Part shown: positions 36,793 to 48,519 of the stretch, piece after piece | How the letters are laid out: every line of letters starts with the position of its first letter | Position numbering within the stretch: position 1 is the stretch's first letter | Assembly (NCBI GenBank): GCA_016617855.1 | Contig: JAECUM010027314.1 | Span: 1-64,000, forward strand | Direction: 5' to 3' | Origin: Megalonaias nervosa | Taxonomy: Eukaryota; Mollusca; Bivalvia; Unionida; Unionidae | DNA length: 64,000 nt | Position numbers and translations under genes: made by a program | Notes under the pieces: generated by a model | Told to the model about the DNA's origin: nothing | The model's input: the letters and a program-made list of their open reading frames with translations, nothing else | Databases searched by the model: none

Positions 36793-38898
36793 TATTTTTA
36801 AAACCATATTTGCTGATTTTCATTACAAGAATTGGTTGAGAGGTTCTAGATAAGACCTATCTTAGAATTAGTTGCTAACAAGAACAAACGTCATAATATA
36901 CAAAGATGATAAATTGGAAAAGCTCCCAGAATTTAGATGATCAATTATTTTTTTTTTTTAAAGCCATACCATTATATTGCTTCTATTCTTTATTTTTATC
37001 TATTTGTATTCATTTGTTTTTACTAATGTCATAATGTACAACCAGTTAATTTGTTGTTGCCATCATTTTTTAAGTTCATGGGCTTTTCCGGCTATGGAGA
37101 ACCAATCGCACCCTCGTTCAGTTTTATTTCATGATTTTAAGACATTAAACACATTGGCATGCCAGTGTCATGAGAGATGTGGGCTAAATCTGAAAGGTCC
37201 TTCCTCTGTGTAATTAGATTTAAATTGGATGATATACCTCCCCAATGAAATGAGAGGAACTTCGGAAGGTTTGTCTCCCCTGTATGAAAACTGAATACAG
37301 TATAATTGCATGTAAATTATTTTAATAATCATTAGTGCCGGACGTTAATATTGTACCAGTTAGTGATGTTTTTTGAAGTTAGCAAATCATCTCTTCAAGA
37401 TTTTCAATCAAAACGTAACAAAGCAAAAACATTTCTTGACAGAAACGTGATCAAGTCAAAATGTAATGGTCCCTAAGCTAAATGTACTAAGGTCTCACTG
37501 GACAGTTTGTCTGGTGAATTTACATTCGACCTATTGCAGAAAAATGAGAATAATTTTACACTGAAGAGACAAATAAAAACAAACTAATTATTTTTGTAGA
37601 AAGCATGCATGTGCGATGTTGACTCTGGCAATCAGGTAAATTCCTTATACAACTGGTGGCTTTTATACTGAAGCAACACTGCCACCAACCCCTCCTTTTC
37701 ACATTCATTTTTGACAGCAAAGAGTTTTTTTGAATATTTTCCTGTGAGAAGGCAGCTAAAAGAATCAGTATGTGCCATATGCATGAATAAAGTTCACTTG
37801 TACTATAACAAATTTGCGTACTTTTCATCACCCCTCAACCATCTCGATTTTTAGATATTTAACTCTGTAGCAGACATAACAAATACGTAAGCCAAGTCGG
37901 CTGTTCATTTGCAGCCCTAGTTATGCATTTTGATCTCCAGTGCTAGTCTAACTGTGACGGGCAGTCACCAAACAAGCCAACCCATTTTCAAGCCAACTCA
38001 GAGTAAATCTAAACCACATTACAGATTTAACTTCTGAGTGAATTTATAAATGCTAGGCTTATGACAATTGGGTTCATGCCTTCTAACTTAAAAATCAGAG
38101 AGGTGTCAAAATACGAAACTATCCAGTGAGATATATATTCAAAAGGCACATATGAATGTCAACACGTACCCAAGTCAAAATGTACTAAAGAGTAAAATAA
38201 AACAGAATATATACAAGTTATAACGTATCGAGTTATGGGATTTATTAAACAATAAATTAAAATATAACATTTTCAAATATCTTGCTACGGAGTAAGCCAA
38301 ATAAGAAAGCAAATTGTGTCGCCACATCAATAAAGTAAACGTTGATCAATTGGCGCCAGTTTGGCAATGACCCAATGAACTATGCAGATCATCAGCTTGA
38401 ACCGTCAGGGATAAAGCCAAAATCCAGTTTATTTTTACAAGAGGCCAAAATTTGACTGAGTCAAAAGAAAAGAGCAAAAAGCTACTAACTTGAATAAAGA
38501 TTTCGCCATGAAATTTTAGGATTTTATATTTGGGATTGTTTCAATAAGTGTGTTGTGATATTTGGAAATTTATGTTTGTGGGATATAATTTATCAACGGA
38601 TTTTGACCGATATTTTCGTATCGGTGCATGTAGTTACTGAAGCTTTCCAAACAATTTAGCTATTAGTCTGCATATAAGTCATACTATTATTATAAAGAAA
38701 TGATTCAATGTAAATATAACATGTTTCTTGTATTACTGTTATAACACTCGACTGTGCATTGCAATTAATTTTCTTTACTCATTTCGAATATCTATTTTTA
38801 AATTTTTAAATGGACACTACTTTCGAAAAATAAAGTTATTGCGTAAGGAATTATCAATGCTAGCGCATGTTCTCGTACTTTATACTTAAAATAATTAT

Positions 38899-38900
<2 letters not shown>
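36793..38900. other. Unique spacer with relics of the GTAC-rich foldback family
   Basis: Segments at about 37430-37460 (GATCAAGTCAAAATGTAATG) and 38163-38190 (ACGTACCCAAGTCAAAATGT) match the subterminal repeat of the foldback element at 55420-57070. Sequence of the opposite orientation lies at 39920-40017. No gene is supported. Confidence 0.4.

Positions 38901-38942
<42 letters not shown>
38901..38942. repeat. (CT)n microsatellite
   Basis: About 21 CT units. Confidence 0.95.
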
Positions 38943-38945
<3 letters not shown>

Positions 38946-39055
38946 GAGTTTTCGTTTTGAACTATTATTTCAAGGAGGACGTTAGGGTTAGTTAATGACA
39001 TATGATGATACTTTATATACTGAGCGAATTACTGATATAGTTATAATCTCTAATC

Positions 39056-39279
39056 TAGGGGTCGGCAACCTAATTTACATAGCGTACCACTTATTTTCCC
39101 TTATTAAACACAAAACGAACGACCACGTGCCTCCAGTATGAGAGTAACACTGATACAATCAAGATTTTTGGCTGCTCATCGCGTGCCACACAGTTAGTGA
39201 AGTGGGCCCACTTCACTACTCACACAAAGCCTCATGAAGTGCCACCTTGTGGCAAGCGTGCCATAGGTTGCGACCTCTG
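39056..39279. mobile_element. Non-autonomous hAT-like element (MITE), 224 bp
   Basis: The left end TAGGGGTCGGCAACCT and the complement of the right end CAGAGGTCGCAACCT are terminal inverted repeats of the CAGNGGTCGGCAACC type seen in hAT elements. The flanks CTCTAATC / TTCTAATA agree at six of eight positions, as expected for an old 8-bp TSD. There is no coding capacity. Confidence 0.75.
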
Positions 39280-39513
39280 TTCTAATATGTCATCCCCCAT
39301 TCAACTGTACATAATACCGCTGATCTTGCAGAGTGGAAAGTTAGCTTGTACAGAATCAGATACTTGGCAAATGTTGTGGAACTGGCTTTACTCCTAACTT
39401 TGAGACTTCGAATACGATTTGTAGGCTCTACCTCCTGAGCGATACAAAGGAACCTCATCATTAATGGAAATTTTTGAGAGGTAAAATAAACAAAATACAC
39501 TCCAACCTTCTCC

Positions 39514-39518
<5 letters not shown>

Positions 39519-39600
<82 letters not shown>
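39519..39600. repeat. Compound (TA)n(GA)n microsatellite
   Basis: About 20 TA units pass into about 20 GA units. Minus-strand poly-(SL)/(YI) frames here are spurious. Confidence 0.97.
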
Positions 39601-39602
<2 letters not shown>

Positions 39603-40017
39603 GCCAACAACAACAACAAAACCGCATAATTCTAGGTATTTGTTATGTTGGTACTCAGAAACCGTATCAATAATCACTTAGACCTCCATTTATTCAAAAA
39701 TTCAACATCATTACAAAATATTACTGGGATTTGTTTTCTGTGTCACTCATACGCTTAGACTCTGTGCTAAATTTATAAAGCTAATGAATGAAACAAATCG
39801 AAAAGCCCAAATCCAATCATGTCTATTAACTATTTATGGCGAATTGTCATCTACCTATATACCGAACTTGCAATATAACATATCCAAAACAAAATCACTA
39901 AATATCCTAACTTCAGCGTGTTTGGCCTTGATTTAATTTGAGTACGTTTTCAGTTTGGTACCGTTTGAATTGAGCACGTTTTGGCTTGGGTGCTTTTCGG
40001 CTTAAGTACTTTTTGAC

Positions 40018-40262
40018 CTCTTACCTCTCATCTCTGATCGAAAACAAGGCTAGGGAGCAATCATTGAATTTATGACACTCATTGAAATATATTTTACTTT
40101 CTCTTACCTCTCATCCCTGATAAAAACTTAGGCTAGGAAATAGTCATTAAACTTATGAAAATCATTCAGATATATCGTAAATTCTCTTACCTCTCATCTC
40201 TCATTACAAAAACAAGACTAGGGAGCAATCACTGAATTGATGATAATCACGGAAACAGAACA
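40018..40262. repeat. Triplicated ~82-bp repeat upstream of the RING/B-box gene
   Basis: Units starting CTCTTACCTCTCATCTCTGA begin at 40018, 40101 and 40183. They share AAACAAGGCTAGGGAGCAAT and a TTGAATTTATGA-like part. The last unit ends about 95 bp before the ATG at 40356, placing the repeat in the probable promoter or 5' UTR. A regulatory role is only inferred from position. Confidence 0.85.
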
Positions 40263-40355
40263 TTGTCCGACAGATGGGGCTAACATGTGTAGACCTGTTC
40301 ACCATACACATACATCTAACACTATTGGTTGGACAAAACGAAAGTGGTCTCGAAA

Positions 40356-41390
40356 ATGGCAGCAAGCCGGCAGGAGTGTAGTATTTGCATGGATAGTTTT
40401 AAGAATCCTAAGTTAATATCATGTCACCACAGCTTTTGTTGCAAGTGTCTGGAGGATTATATACAGGTTAACCTTCACAATGGTCGATTTAATTGCCCCA
40501 TCTGCAGGACAAGTGTAGAATTACCGAAGAACGGGATGTCCGGTTTTCAAAGTAACTTTTACATCGATACTGACTCGGGTGAGAAATTTGCCTGTGACCT
40601 TTGTGGTCCGAAAAACGTGGCATGCAGTAGATGTTTGGACTGTGAAGAGAATTTGTGTCAGCCATGTTGCTATGCACACGAAAAATCAAAAGTTAGTAGG
40701 CATCACAAAATTTGTGATCTGGGAACTCTAGATTCTGTAATGAAAGGTAAAATTCGACAACGTGTATTCTGTGATCAACATCCAGAAGAGGAGATCAAGC
40801 TTTTTTGTCAAGATTGTAATGTAGTTATTTGTTTAATGTGCAAAGCGATTAAGCACGAGAATCATGCAACAAAATCTGTAGCTGATGCTGCAACTGAAGT
40901 AAAAAAGACCCTAGATACGAAACTGACTCAATGCTTAGACAAGCTGAGACGTATCAATGCTTCCATAGCAAAGGTAGAGGAGCTTGATAGGAGTATTAAT
41001 GATGCAGAGAGGGAGGAATTAAAAGCAGTTGACAATCAGGGATCACACTTGCACAAAGCAATTGACGAAGAAGTGGCAAAATTTAAAGACAAAATACAAA
41101 ATGTTTACCAGCTCCTACGACAGCAAAACGCAGTTTTCAAAAGAGATATGGGGGATGAATTAAACTCGTGTTCTAACACCAAGGACAAAGCACAAACACT
41201 AAGAGATCAAATGACAGACATCGAGATACTAAAGAGTGGCCTAAATCTTGAGCAAGAAATTTCTGCAGCAATATTAAAGAATGATCAAATACCCAGTACA
41301 CGTCTGGATAACAAACTGTTTTCGCCAGCCAAAATAAACGCAAGTGTGCTGATTCCCTTGATTGGCATCATGCAAGATTCTACTGACGTG
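40356..41390 (+). CDS. TRIM-type RING/B-box/coiled-coil protein, exon 1
   Basis: Exon 1 encodes 345 residues. An in-frame TAA at 40317 precedes the first ATG at 40356, which has a good context (AAAATGG). Residues 8-50 form a C3HC4 RING finger (C8, C11, C23, H25, C28, C31, C47, C50). A cysteine/histidine-rich B-box 1 spans about 80-120. B-box 2 spans 139-170 (C139, H142, C151, C154, C159, C162, H167, H170). A charged coiled coil follows from about 175 to 275. Such proteins are usually E3 ubiquitin ligases, with the RING recruiting the E2 enzyme and the coiled coil driving antiparallel dimerisation. The exon ends in phase 0 at GACGTG/GTAAGT; without splicing it would stop 16 codons later. No NHL, SPRY or other C-terminal domain is visible, so the subtype and substrates cannot be named. 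Confidence 0.92.
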
Positions 41391-43317
41391 GTAAGTATCA
41401 ACTCTCGTAAATTTCAGCCCCAATGTGTTCTATACATGTAAGACTTGTATTCTTATCTTTGATACGAGAAGCAATGTCTGTATTCCCAATGAAAATAATA
41501 AGAGACGTTTGTACTTATACTGAGTTAAGTTCCTTCATGAAAGTACTTAACTCATATCATTTAATATTCGAGTATTTCAAAAGTCTGATATCGAAAGATA
41601 TTATTATTGATCATTTGAAAGGAATTTAATCAGATAAACGTAGAGGCCTTATCAAGAAATATAAATAATATGCGTGGTGAAGTTGGTAAACATACACAGA
41701 CAGCACGCACCGTCCACGCAAAAAACATTGATTCTGGTGGGCAGGAACTATTCAGCTTAATGTTCAGGGCACAGAACACATTTGGAACTAGTCGGCGTTC
41801 TAGTTTGTTTTGCTTCAGTGAGAACCGAAACAAGTCATATTTGACAGTTGGGATCTGCTGGTTATCCATTCCTTTTGTTGAAGCAGCATTGCTTTTTTAT
41901 TTATTTTATATCTTTGCCATTAGTTTTGATTTTGTTTTAATGTACCTGACCCCTAACGTACATTTAAAGGCATTATTTATTATATAATGGCTGCCTGGAG
42001 AACACATCCTGTATTTGATAATTATGAGGCGAGCGAACTTCGTGATATAAGGCATATTAAAAGGCAAAATATTCTTGCCAGAAGGATAAACAACCTTGAC
42101 TATCTTATTTCGTACGTTTCAAGATCTAACTCCGCCTTCGCAATAAATGCACTTTTAAGTTAAGAAATACAGACTGGTCCCTTAAATCATCCGGCGCATT
42201 TTCGCTATCCATAATATATTCTGCTTAACTTTGGAAAAAAAAAAAAAAAAAATGTGATGCTAACTTATTAACACCCCTGTTCCAGTATTAGCGTTTGGTG
42301 TTTACATTTTTATATGTCATTTTAATGAGACTTCATTCACAACAGAACTACGGATGCAAGCATAATGCATGTTATGTAAATCAAAGTCATATCATTAGCT
42401 GAAACAGGCATAAGTAGGATGCAACAATGCCGGTTCTATCACAGCACATACCACCGTATCATATAGCGGTTCATTTGAATAAGGAGTACGCCTGTTATGA
42501 TAACCCCCTTACGTGCCAGAACCACATCCTTCTTTTGGGATTACCGCTGCCATATCTGTGCTGGTTCTAGCAGGTTTAATGGGGTTGAAGTGACAATAGC
42601 GGGTTGAAGCCAACCCTGGCGTCCCTGTACCCTGACTACCGCCTCAAATGCTCTTGCGAGCATCAGCCCCACACCGATTACTGATTTAGGTCACACGGTT
42701 ATGGTGTAAATAAGTTCCAAAAGTTGATCCTTGTTGATGCAATACGTGCTGTATTTCAAAATGAGGTCCTTGTCGTAGGCAATGTTCAACTTTTCCTGGT
42801 CGTAAAGTTCTTTTAGCTTTTGTGCGTGAGCAACACTTTATCAGGCCCGCGCCCTATGACCTGTGAGAGTCAAATTAACAGCGATATCGCTATTAATAAG
42901 GTAAACGTTAATGATGGCATCTTCGAGATCTTTGCGTTTTTCGATGATAACTTGGGTGAGGTACCGTGTTTCCAAACGTTTCTCCCTATTTTTAGGATTG
43001 TGAAAATTGGTTGATTAATGTACAAACACTGTAGCATTATAAAATCTATTATAATATGCAATATATAGTGTAGAGTCTTAACCACGTGCTCATAGCGAGA
43101 CTTTCACCCGCTTACGCTTTGCATCTCGTTATTCGCTTATCTCAGTGTGATAAAGAAAAGACGGAAAAGTTACAATTCAGAGATTTAAATACGAGACAAC
43201 CCTTACATTAGATCTTCGTGTATTGCGTATCTTTCTGTTCAAGTAATACATTTCCAAATATGTACATCTATGTCTACTCTCATCTTGTCTGATATCGCAT
43301 TTATTTGATTCTTTCAG
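41391..43317 (+). other. Intron 1 of the RING/B-box gene
   Basis: It is bounded by GTAAGT at 41391 and TTCTTTCAG at 43317. It holds a poly-A run at about 42234-42251 and a minus-strand relict frame at 42541-43011. Its last ~250 bp are homologous to the region before the second micro-exon. Confidence 0.75.
42541..43011 (-). pseudogene. Relict minus-strand reading frame of unknown origin
   Basis: Read on the minus strand in a single frame, 157 codons contain only two interruptions before a final TAA: an adjacent TGA TAA pair at about 42838-42843, and a TGA near 42688. The first 105 codons look protein-like, with helical charged phrases such as VIIEKRKDLEDAIINVYLIN and AHAQKLKELYDQEKLNIAYD. The local base composition is richer in G+C than the flanks. 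I do not recognise the family. It may be a degraded mobile-element, viral or captured host gene fragment, or a chance frame. Confidence 0.35.
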
Positions 43318-43341
43318 GACGAAAGAGCAAGAAAAGGACGA
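43318..43341 (+). CDS. Micro-exon 1 (24 nt) of the RING/B-box gene
   Basis: The exon lies between TTCTTTCAG and GTGAGT and encodes DERARKGR in phase 0, matching the phase-0 end of exon 1. It is the most diverged of the four copies. Homologous sequence flanks it on both sides, shared with micro-exon 2. Inclusion adds eight residues to the C-terminal side of the coiled-coil region without shifting the frame. Confidence 0.75.
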
Positions 43342-43481
43342 GTGAGTTTTAATATCCGTGATTTCAATCACTACGAACGAATGTTACTCTCTCTGATACA
43401 CCTTTTTCTATATTTTAGTTCAAACGTTACTGACAATATTTCAGGTCAAAAGAGGTTATCTTAATTAATTGCTACAGCGCC

Positions 43482-43485
<4 letters not shown>

Positions 43486-43550
<65 letters not shown>
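43486..43550. repeat. (TA)n microsatellite that grew inside a duplicated intron block
   Basis: About 32 TA units precede TTGATATTTT. The homologous position after micro-exon 2 (about 44550-44570) has only ATATATATTGATATTTT, so the expansion postdates the duplication. Confidence 0.95.
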
Positions 43551-43552
<2 letters not shown>

Positions 43553-44266
43553 ATATTTTTACAACTAAAATAAACTCTGTTCTAATTTAATTGCGTCAAA
43601 AATCAGAATATCTACATTTTCGGATATATCGTCGTATGATATCTTACCTGCGTTCCCCAACTGGCAATGAATGCAAGACATCTCTAAAAATCATTACTGA
43701 TTTTATCATAGTCACATCAAAATAATTTGTAAATACTGTCATGATGCAAAACGCTTAGTTTTGTTTCTGTAAAATATATTTCCGTTGGTATCGAATTGCC
43801 CTCTGTATAAGTCTTACTTTTAGTCTATTTTATAAGTATACATATCATGTTGCCCTTTTGTACTCTGCAACCCCTCAACTGTGATCAGGAAGGGACCATT
43901 GTAAAATCCTTTGTGTCGAAACAGTATCATATGTTCTTAACTAGACTTCCATCCGCTTGCGTATTTGAAAATATCTCGCAGGTAAGCCGATTCTACCGAG
44001 GATATTATATGCAACAAGGAATATTACAGCTTGTTATTAATGTTATATCTAAATGACAAAAAAGAAGAGAAAAGTCAATATTCAGAATCTTAAATACGAA
44101 GCAGCCCCATAGAAAATTCGTTCATAAGACTGATATTGTGTATTTCTCTCTTCAAGTAATGACATAAACTGTATTTGCAACTGAATGCGTCTACAGTCTC
44201 TTTTGAAAGCAAATATTATATGTTTACTACACCTTGTCTAATATGATATACATTATATTCTTGCAG

Positions 44267-44290
44267 GAAGAAAGAGAGAAAAAAGAAAGA
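44267..44290 (+). CDS. Micro-exon 2 (24 nt) of the RING/B-box gene
   Basis: Bounded by ATTCTTGCAG and GTAAGT, it encodes EEREKKER in phase 0. The flanking intron blocks match those of micro-exon 1: upstream CCGCTT.CG...ATCTCG, downstream TTGATATTTT, ACATTTCGG and TACTGATT.TATCA. The unit length between copies 1 and 2 is 949 bp. Confidence 0.82.
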
Positions 44291-45099
44291 GTAAGTATTA
44301 GTATAGTGATTTCAGCTTGCATGTACAAATTCTGCAGTGCATAATGATATTATGTGATTGCAAAGACACGTTCATTTAGTAAACCTAACTAGTCGTCACA
44401 AAGTGATCGTCTTTGACTATGAAGGATGAGGTCAGCAGCTCATCTATATATAACACACTTTTTCTTTCTATTTCGGCTTAAATGTCAGTAACACCATTTC
44501 AGCTAACACATGGTTATCAGAATAATTTTGTTTCAGCGCACAGGGAGACAATATATATTGATATTTTATACAAAACCCAATGAAGCTATATCCTTTTTTT
44601 CACATGCGCAAAAAGCCCAATACTTACATTTCGGGTGTATCTTGCTGCGTTATCTTACTATCTTCTTTAAATTACCAACGTTTGCGAGGCAAGTTTTCGT
44701 TTGCTTACTGATTCTATCAAGCTTAGACACAATACATTTATAAATACTATAATTATGTAAACCTTTTTGTCTTGTTTCTCCAACATGTTTTATTTTAACT
44801 TCTTTAGAAATAAAAACCCCACGTTGACCTATCTCTCCATGTATCATAGTATGCAACGCATTTTAAAGAAAGAGACAAAACAACAGCGCCATTTTTCACA
44901 TTAGTATGTAAACGTACCAATCGCATGCAATGGAAATCTGTTGGCATATGCTACTATGCAATCAACGAGTACAAAATGAACGTGACCATCTGTATGTGCA
45001 TATATTATTTCAAGAAAGTCCTGTTACTTTCCAAACGCAGTAAGGTAGGCACACACCAATTAAAATGCAAAACATGGAGTTCCAAAACGTTGTCTGAAT

Positions 45100-45900
45100 G
45101 ACATTGACGGTACACAAAACTGTGAGAGGTTATTAACATTAAACTTTCAAAATCTAAAGCATAGTGTTTCAAAACACAGTTGGTAAAATATCATTTGATA
45201 TCATAACAACTGTTGCAAATTGTAAACTGTCCAAAATGCGTATATTTAGTTGCACATATGTTAACCAAATAAGCAAAACATTCCACATGACATCATCATA
45301 TATATTTTCCCCCTCCAACCTTGTCATGGCAACATTTGTTATATCTGAAATTATGCTTACTTTCCCACTGAATAAATCTGAGGTGGTGAAAATGTATTCT
45401 TTACCTCTACTAGTCTGTCCGTTAGCTGCAGATTTGTATTGGCACTTTGCCTAAAGTACTTAAAGGAGTGCAATGAAACTTTGAACGCACGTTATGTCAT
45501 GAGCTATTGGATCCCCAAAACGATAATGGTACTGCTCTGACCTCCAATAGGGCCGTCACAGTGGCCAACAGGAAATGGTGTTATCGTTACTTCCCCTGGT
45601 CAGAAAGTCATATTGACATGGGGATTTCACTAGAAGGCTTCGTATTATATTTAATTGGTGGGAATTGAAAATGGTTCTAATCTGATGTTCAATATGGCTG
45701 ATACAGCACCCACTTTTAATTTGTTTTTATATCTACTATTGAACAAAAAGTCTTATTGACACGGGGTTCTAATCAGAAGACTTATTAGGGTCTCACAGTT
45801 GTCATCTTTAAAATCTTGTTATGGCTACTCCTCCCTAACAGATGGTCATATGAACTTGGGGATTTTAATGCTGTAATGGTTATTCGATTTATATTGCGTA
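45100..45900. repeat. Block B: duplicated intronic segment, copy 1
   Basis: Matches 50780-51790 in order. Shared parts are CAAAACACAG.TGG.AAAA, AAACTGTC.AAAATG, GTCATGGC.ACA and CTACTAGTC..T.CGTTAG, followed by degenerate repeats containing AATATGG(C) and GTTATCGTTACTCC. The 96-codon frame at 45164 is not conserved in the other copy and is not a gene. Confidence 0.7.
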
Positions 45901-46039
45901 CCTGACGTTTTTCCTGATTGTGATTAAGTGTTCTGAATATAGTTTGGCCTTCCTGACGTTTGTCATCATTGCAAGTATGTAAACAAGATGTTTATTAGAA
46001 TTTTAGTATTTAATCCATACTTTTCTTTCGTTTATCTTT

Positions 46040-46778
46040 AAGAGGATGTCAACGTAGTGGAAATAATCATTGTAGCTGTACTGTATGTCTTAGCATATAA
46101 AAAGGGGTCAGATGCAAATTGAATGCCACCAAAATAAAATGTTCAATTGCATAAATTATATTATTTAATTACTGAAGAATAAATCATGGATTAGGAAACC
46201 AACATAAAAGTTCATCTCTCGATGACATAAAGAGACGAGTGTCTTTGAAAATATTATACTAGTCTGAGAAATATTCGTTTCTCTGTCCACGTTGAAAGCC
46301 CTCCTTACGACATCCACAGTACGTTTTCAGCTATCGGTCAACGTGGCCAACGAGAAATGGGTGACTTGATAATATTACATGCACCGTTAGAGGCCGCAAG
46401 GAGTGAAACAAGAACATAACCTCACTGTAGAGAGCGCAAATTTGACGATTGGTTATCTGCCGTTTAATTTCTTGCTGTATTCAGCAACACCGTGTTATTG
46501 TTACCTAAACAATTTAACATACCCTATTGACGGAAAACTGTGTAGCTCGTTACTTTCTATCTATTGAGGATAAATAAGACAGAAAATTTGAAATTCAACG
46601 ATTTAAATATGAGACAACCCCTATAGCAGATTAGTCTAAATGACAACTATTTCAGAATTTTCGGTTCACTGTAATTCCATTTACACATTAATGCATGCGT
46701 GTCTACTCGATTATTTGGGAGCAATTACGCGAGGTTTGTCTCTCCTTGTCTAATATTAGATTTATTATATTATTTCAG
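46040..46778. repeat. Block A preceding micro-exon 3
   Basis: Homologous blocks precede micro-exon 4 (49440-50075) and lie at the window end (63300-64000). Shared landmarks are ATCATGGATT, TCTGTCCAC, ATGGGTGACTTGATAATA, CTGCCGTTT, and AGATTTAAATACGA-like sequence about 200 bp before the micro-exon. Confidence 0.8.
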
Positions 46779-46802
46779 GAAGAACGAGAGAAGAAAGAAA
46801 TA
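46779..46802 (+). CDS. Micro-exon 3 (24 nt) of the RING/B-box gene
   Basis: Bounded by TTATTTCAG and GTAAGT, it encodes EEREKKEI in phase 0. It belongs to the same duplication group as micro-exon 4: about 650 bp upstream and 300 bp downstream are recognisably homologous (for example TTTTCAAAC, TTTCCTATATC and ATTATACGTTTGTTTCAA downstream of both). Confidence 0.82.
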
Positions 46803-47269
46803 GTAAGTGTAAATATAGCTGCTTTCTGTTCATAAGTACAAATCATGTATTTTATACAGGTTTTTTTGTTTCTTCTAAGACGCATATATTTGTGGAAAAT
46901 AATTATTCGCCAGATTTTACCTCACCTTTACCACTTTCCAATGAAGGATTATTTTCAAACCGTGATTAGTTTATATTTTTCCTATATCTCAATATTTATC
47001 GTTTTCGACAGTAAAATAAGTAACAGCCTTTTATCAGCAAATAGGTACAAAGGGACATATTTATGGAATAAAACATTATACGTTTGTTTCAAGGTGTGCT
47101 AGTTATAATTTGGCAAGGTCCTGCAAGCTTTCCGTACTGTTAAATTATTGACTTTCTTCCTGATGATTCATCCTTTAATTGTGCATGTACTGATAGTTTA
47201 ATAATGTTTCTTATGTTGCAAATACTTATCACTTATAATCTTAACTCATAATGCGTCAAACCTCGGGTC

Positions 47270-47760
47270 TCGTGATCTCATCTTCCAATAAACACTGCTG
47301 TGATGACCAACAAGTTAACTTGTATTGCCTTTATTAATTTAGATCGGATAGCGCAAAAAAAAAGTTCACTTTAAAGCGTGCACCAAATAATATGTGCAAA
47401 ATGAAAGAGCAACGATTTAGAATAAACCAAAGGTAAGTCAATCTTGCCACAAATGACCTATCAACATTTTGAAACACGTCAGTATTTTAGGTAGGACGTG
47501 ACATGCAGATGGTATCTCACATTTAAAGAGTGATACGATCACTTTAGCAGGACGTTTTCAAATAGCTAATGCTACCGCAATCGATGGAGACTAGCTGCCT
47601 GCTGGCGATGATGTCGATAATATCACTGAGTTGCCTACTGGGACAAGAGGTGCTGGAAATATTAACCCTGGAAAACGAGGGAACCAGACCATTCGTTCAC
47701 TGCGATATTAGAGCAATCTGTGACAGAAAGCACTCCATTATTGACCTATATGTCTAATGT
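47270..47760 (+). repeat. Block C, plus-oriented copy
   Basis: It matches the complement of about 62740-63190. Shared phrases include AAGTTAACTTGT, GAATAAACCAAA.GTAAGTC, ACAAATGACC, GTATTTTAG, ATCACTTTAGCAG, CTAATGCTACCG and CTGCCTGCTGGC. The short frame starting at 47569 begins MLP in both copies but diverges after about 25 residues, so coding is not supported. Confidence 0.8.
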
Positions 47761-48519
47761 TGTGTTTAAATCTGGATTGTTTAATACATATTGGAGCAGA
47801 CCTGATATCAGATTACTTCATTTTCTGATGACTTTCTGAAGACATTAGACTCGAAAGACCACTCAAAATGTTATGAATGTTTAAAGAAGAAGGGTATGGA
47901 AAAATGTTTCGCGTTTCATATCGGCAATGTCTAGTAGTCTTTTTATACGAATCCACGTTGCTTGGCGGTATACACTAAACTATCCTTCTAACTTGGGAAT
48001 CAGAAAAGATTGCAATCTAAGTCTTCTAATTTTGAATATATTTATTGCTAATTTGATTACCAAATTAAGAGAGAAATATATACATATGCTACTGGTTATA
48101 ACTGACAATTTAATATAGCATATGTTGGTGATATTGCTAATCATGCAGATAGTGCCAGAAATCTAGAAATTATTATTGTTGAGGAAACTTGGGAAGGAAT
48201 AGGAACAGGTTCAAGATTAATATTGACTAAATTCAAATCACTGTTTATAGAAATGGAGATTTTCGGAGAAAACTGGAGGAGAATGGTCTCTCGTGTTTAT
48301 TATACGGGGCAAAGTTCGTGTCTGTATCAATATTAAAACCAGGCTAAAAATGTGAAAAACATATTTTGCACCAATTACTTGAAATTACCAAATAATACGT
48401 TTTTCTCATTTTCATGATACGAATGTGGCCTATATAATGTTTACATTCGAGATTAATGAGTGTATAAATCTCACAGGTCAAATGTGCATTTGCATCCAAT
48501 TATTAATAGACGTAATCTG

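Noticed and set aside
40329..40355. Upstream extension of the TRIM frame by nine codons
   Set aside because: That extension begins at TTG. The first in-frame ATG after the TAA at 40317 is 40356, and it has a good context.
41391..41441. Sixteen read-through codons after exon 1
   Set aside because: GTAAGT at 41391 is a strong donor and phase-0 micro-exons follow; the tail is best read as intron.
45164..45454. 96-codon plus-strand frame with a possible membrane segment
   Set aside because: The homologous block at 50.8-51.1 kb does not preserve the frame, so there is no sign of selection on protein.
47569..47757. 62-codon frame starting MLPQSMET as a gene
   Set aside because: The inverted copy begins similarly but then diverges and stops earlier, so conservation is of DNA, not protein.
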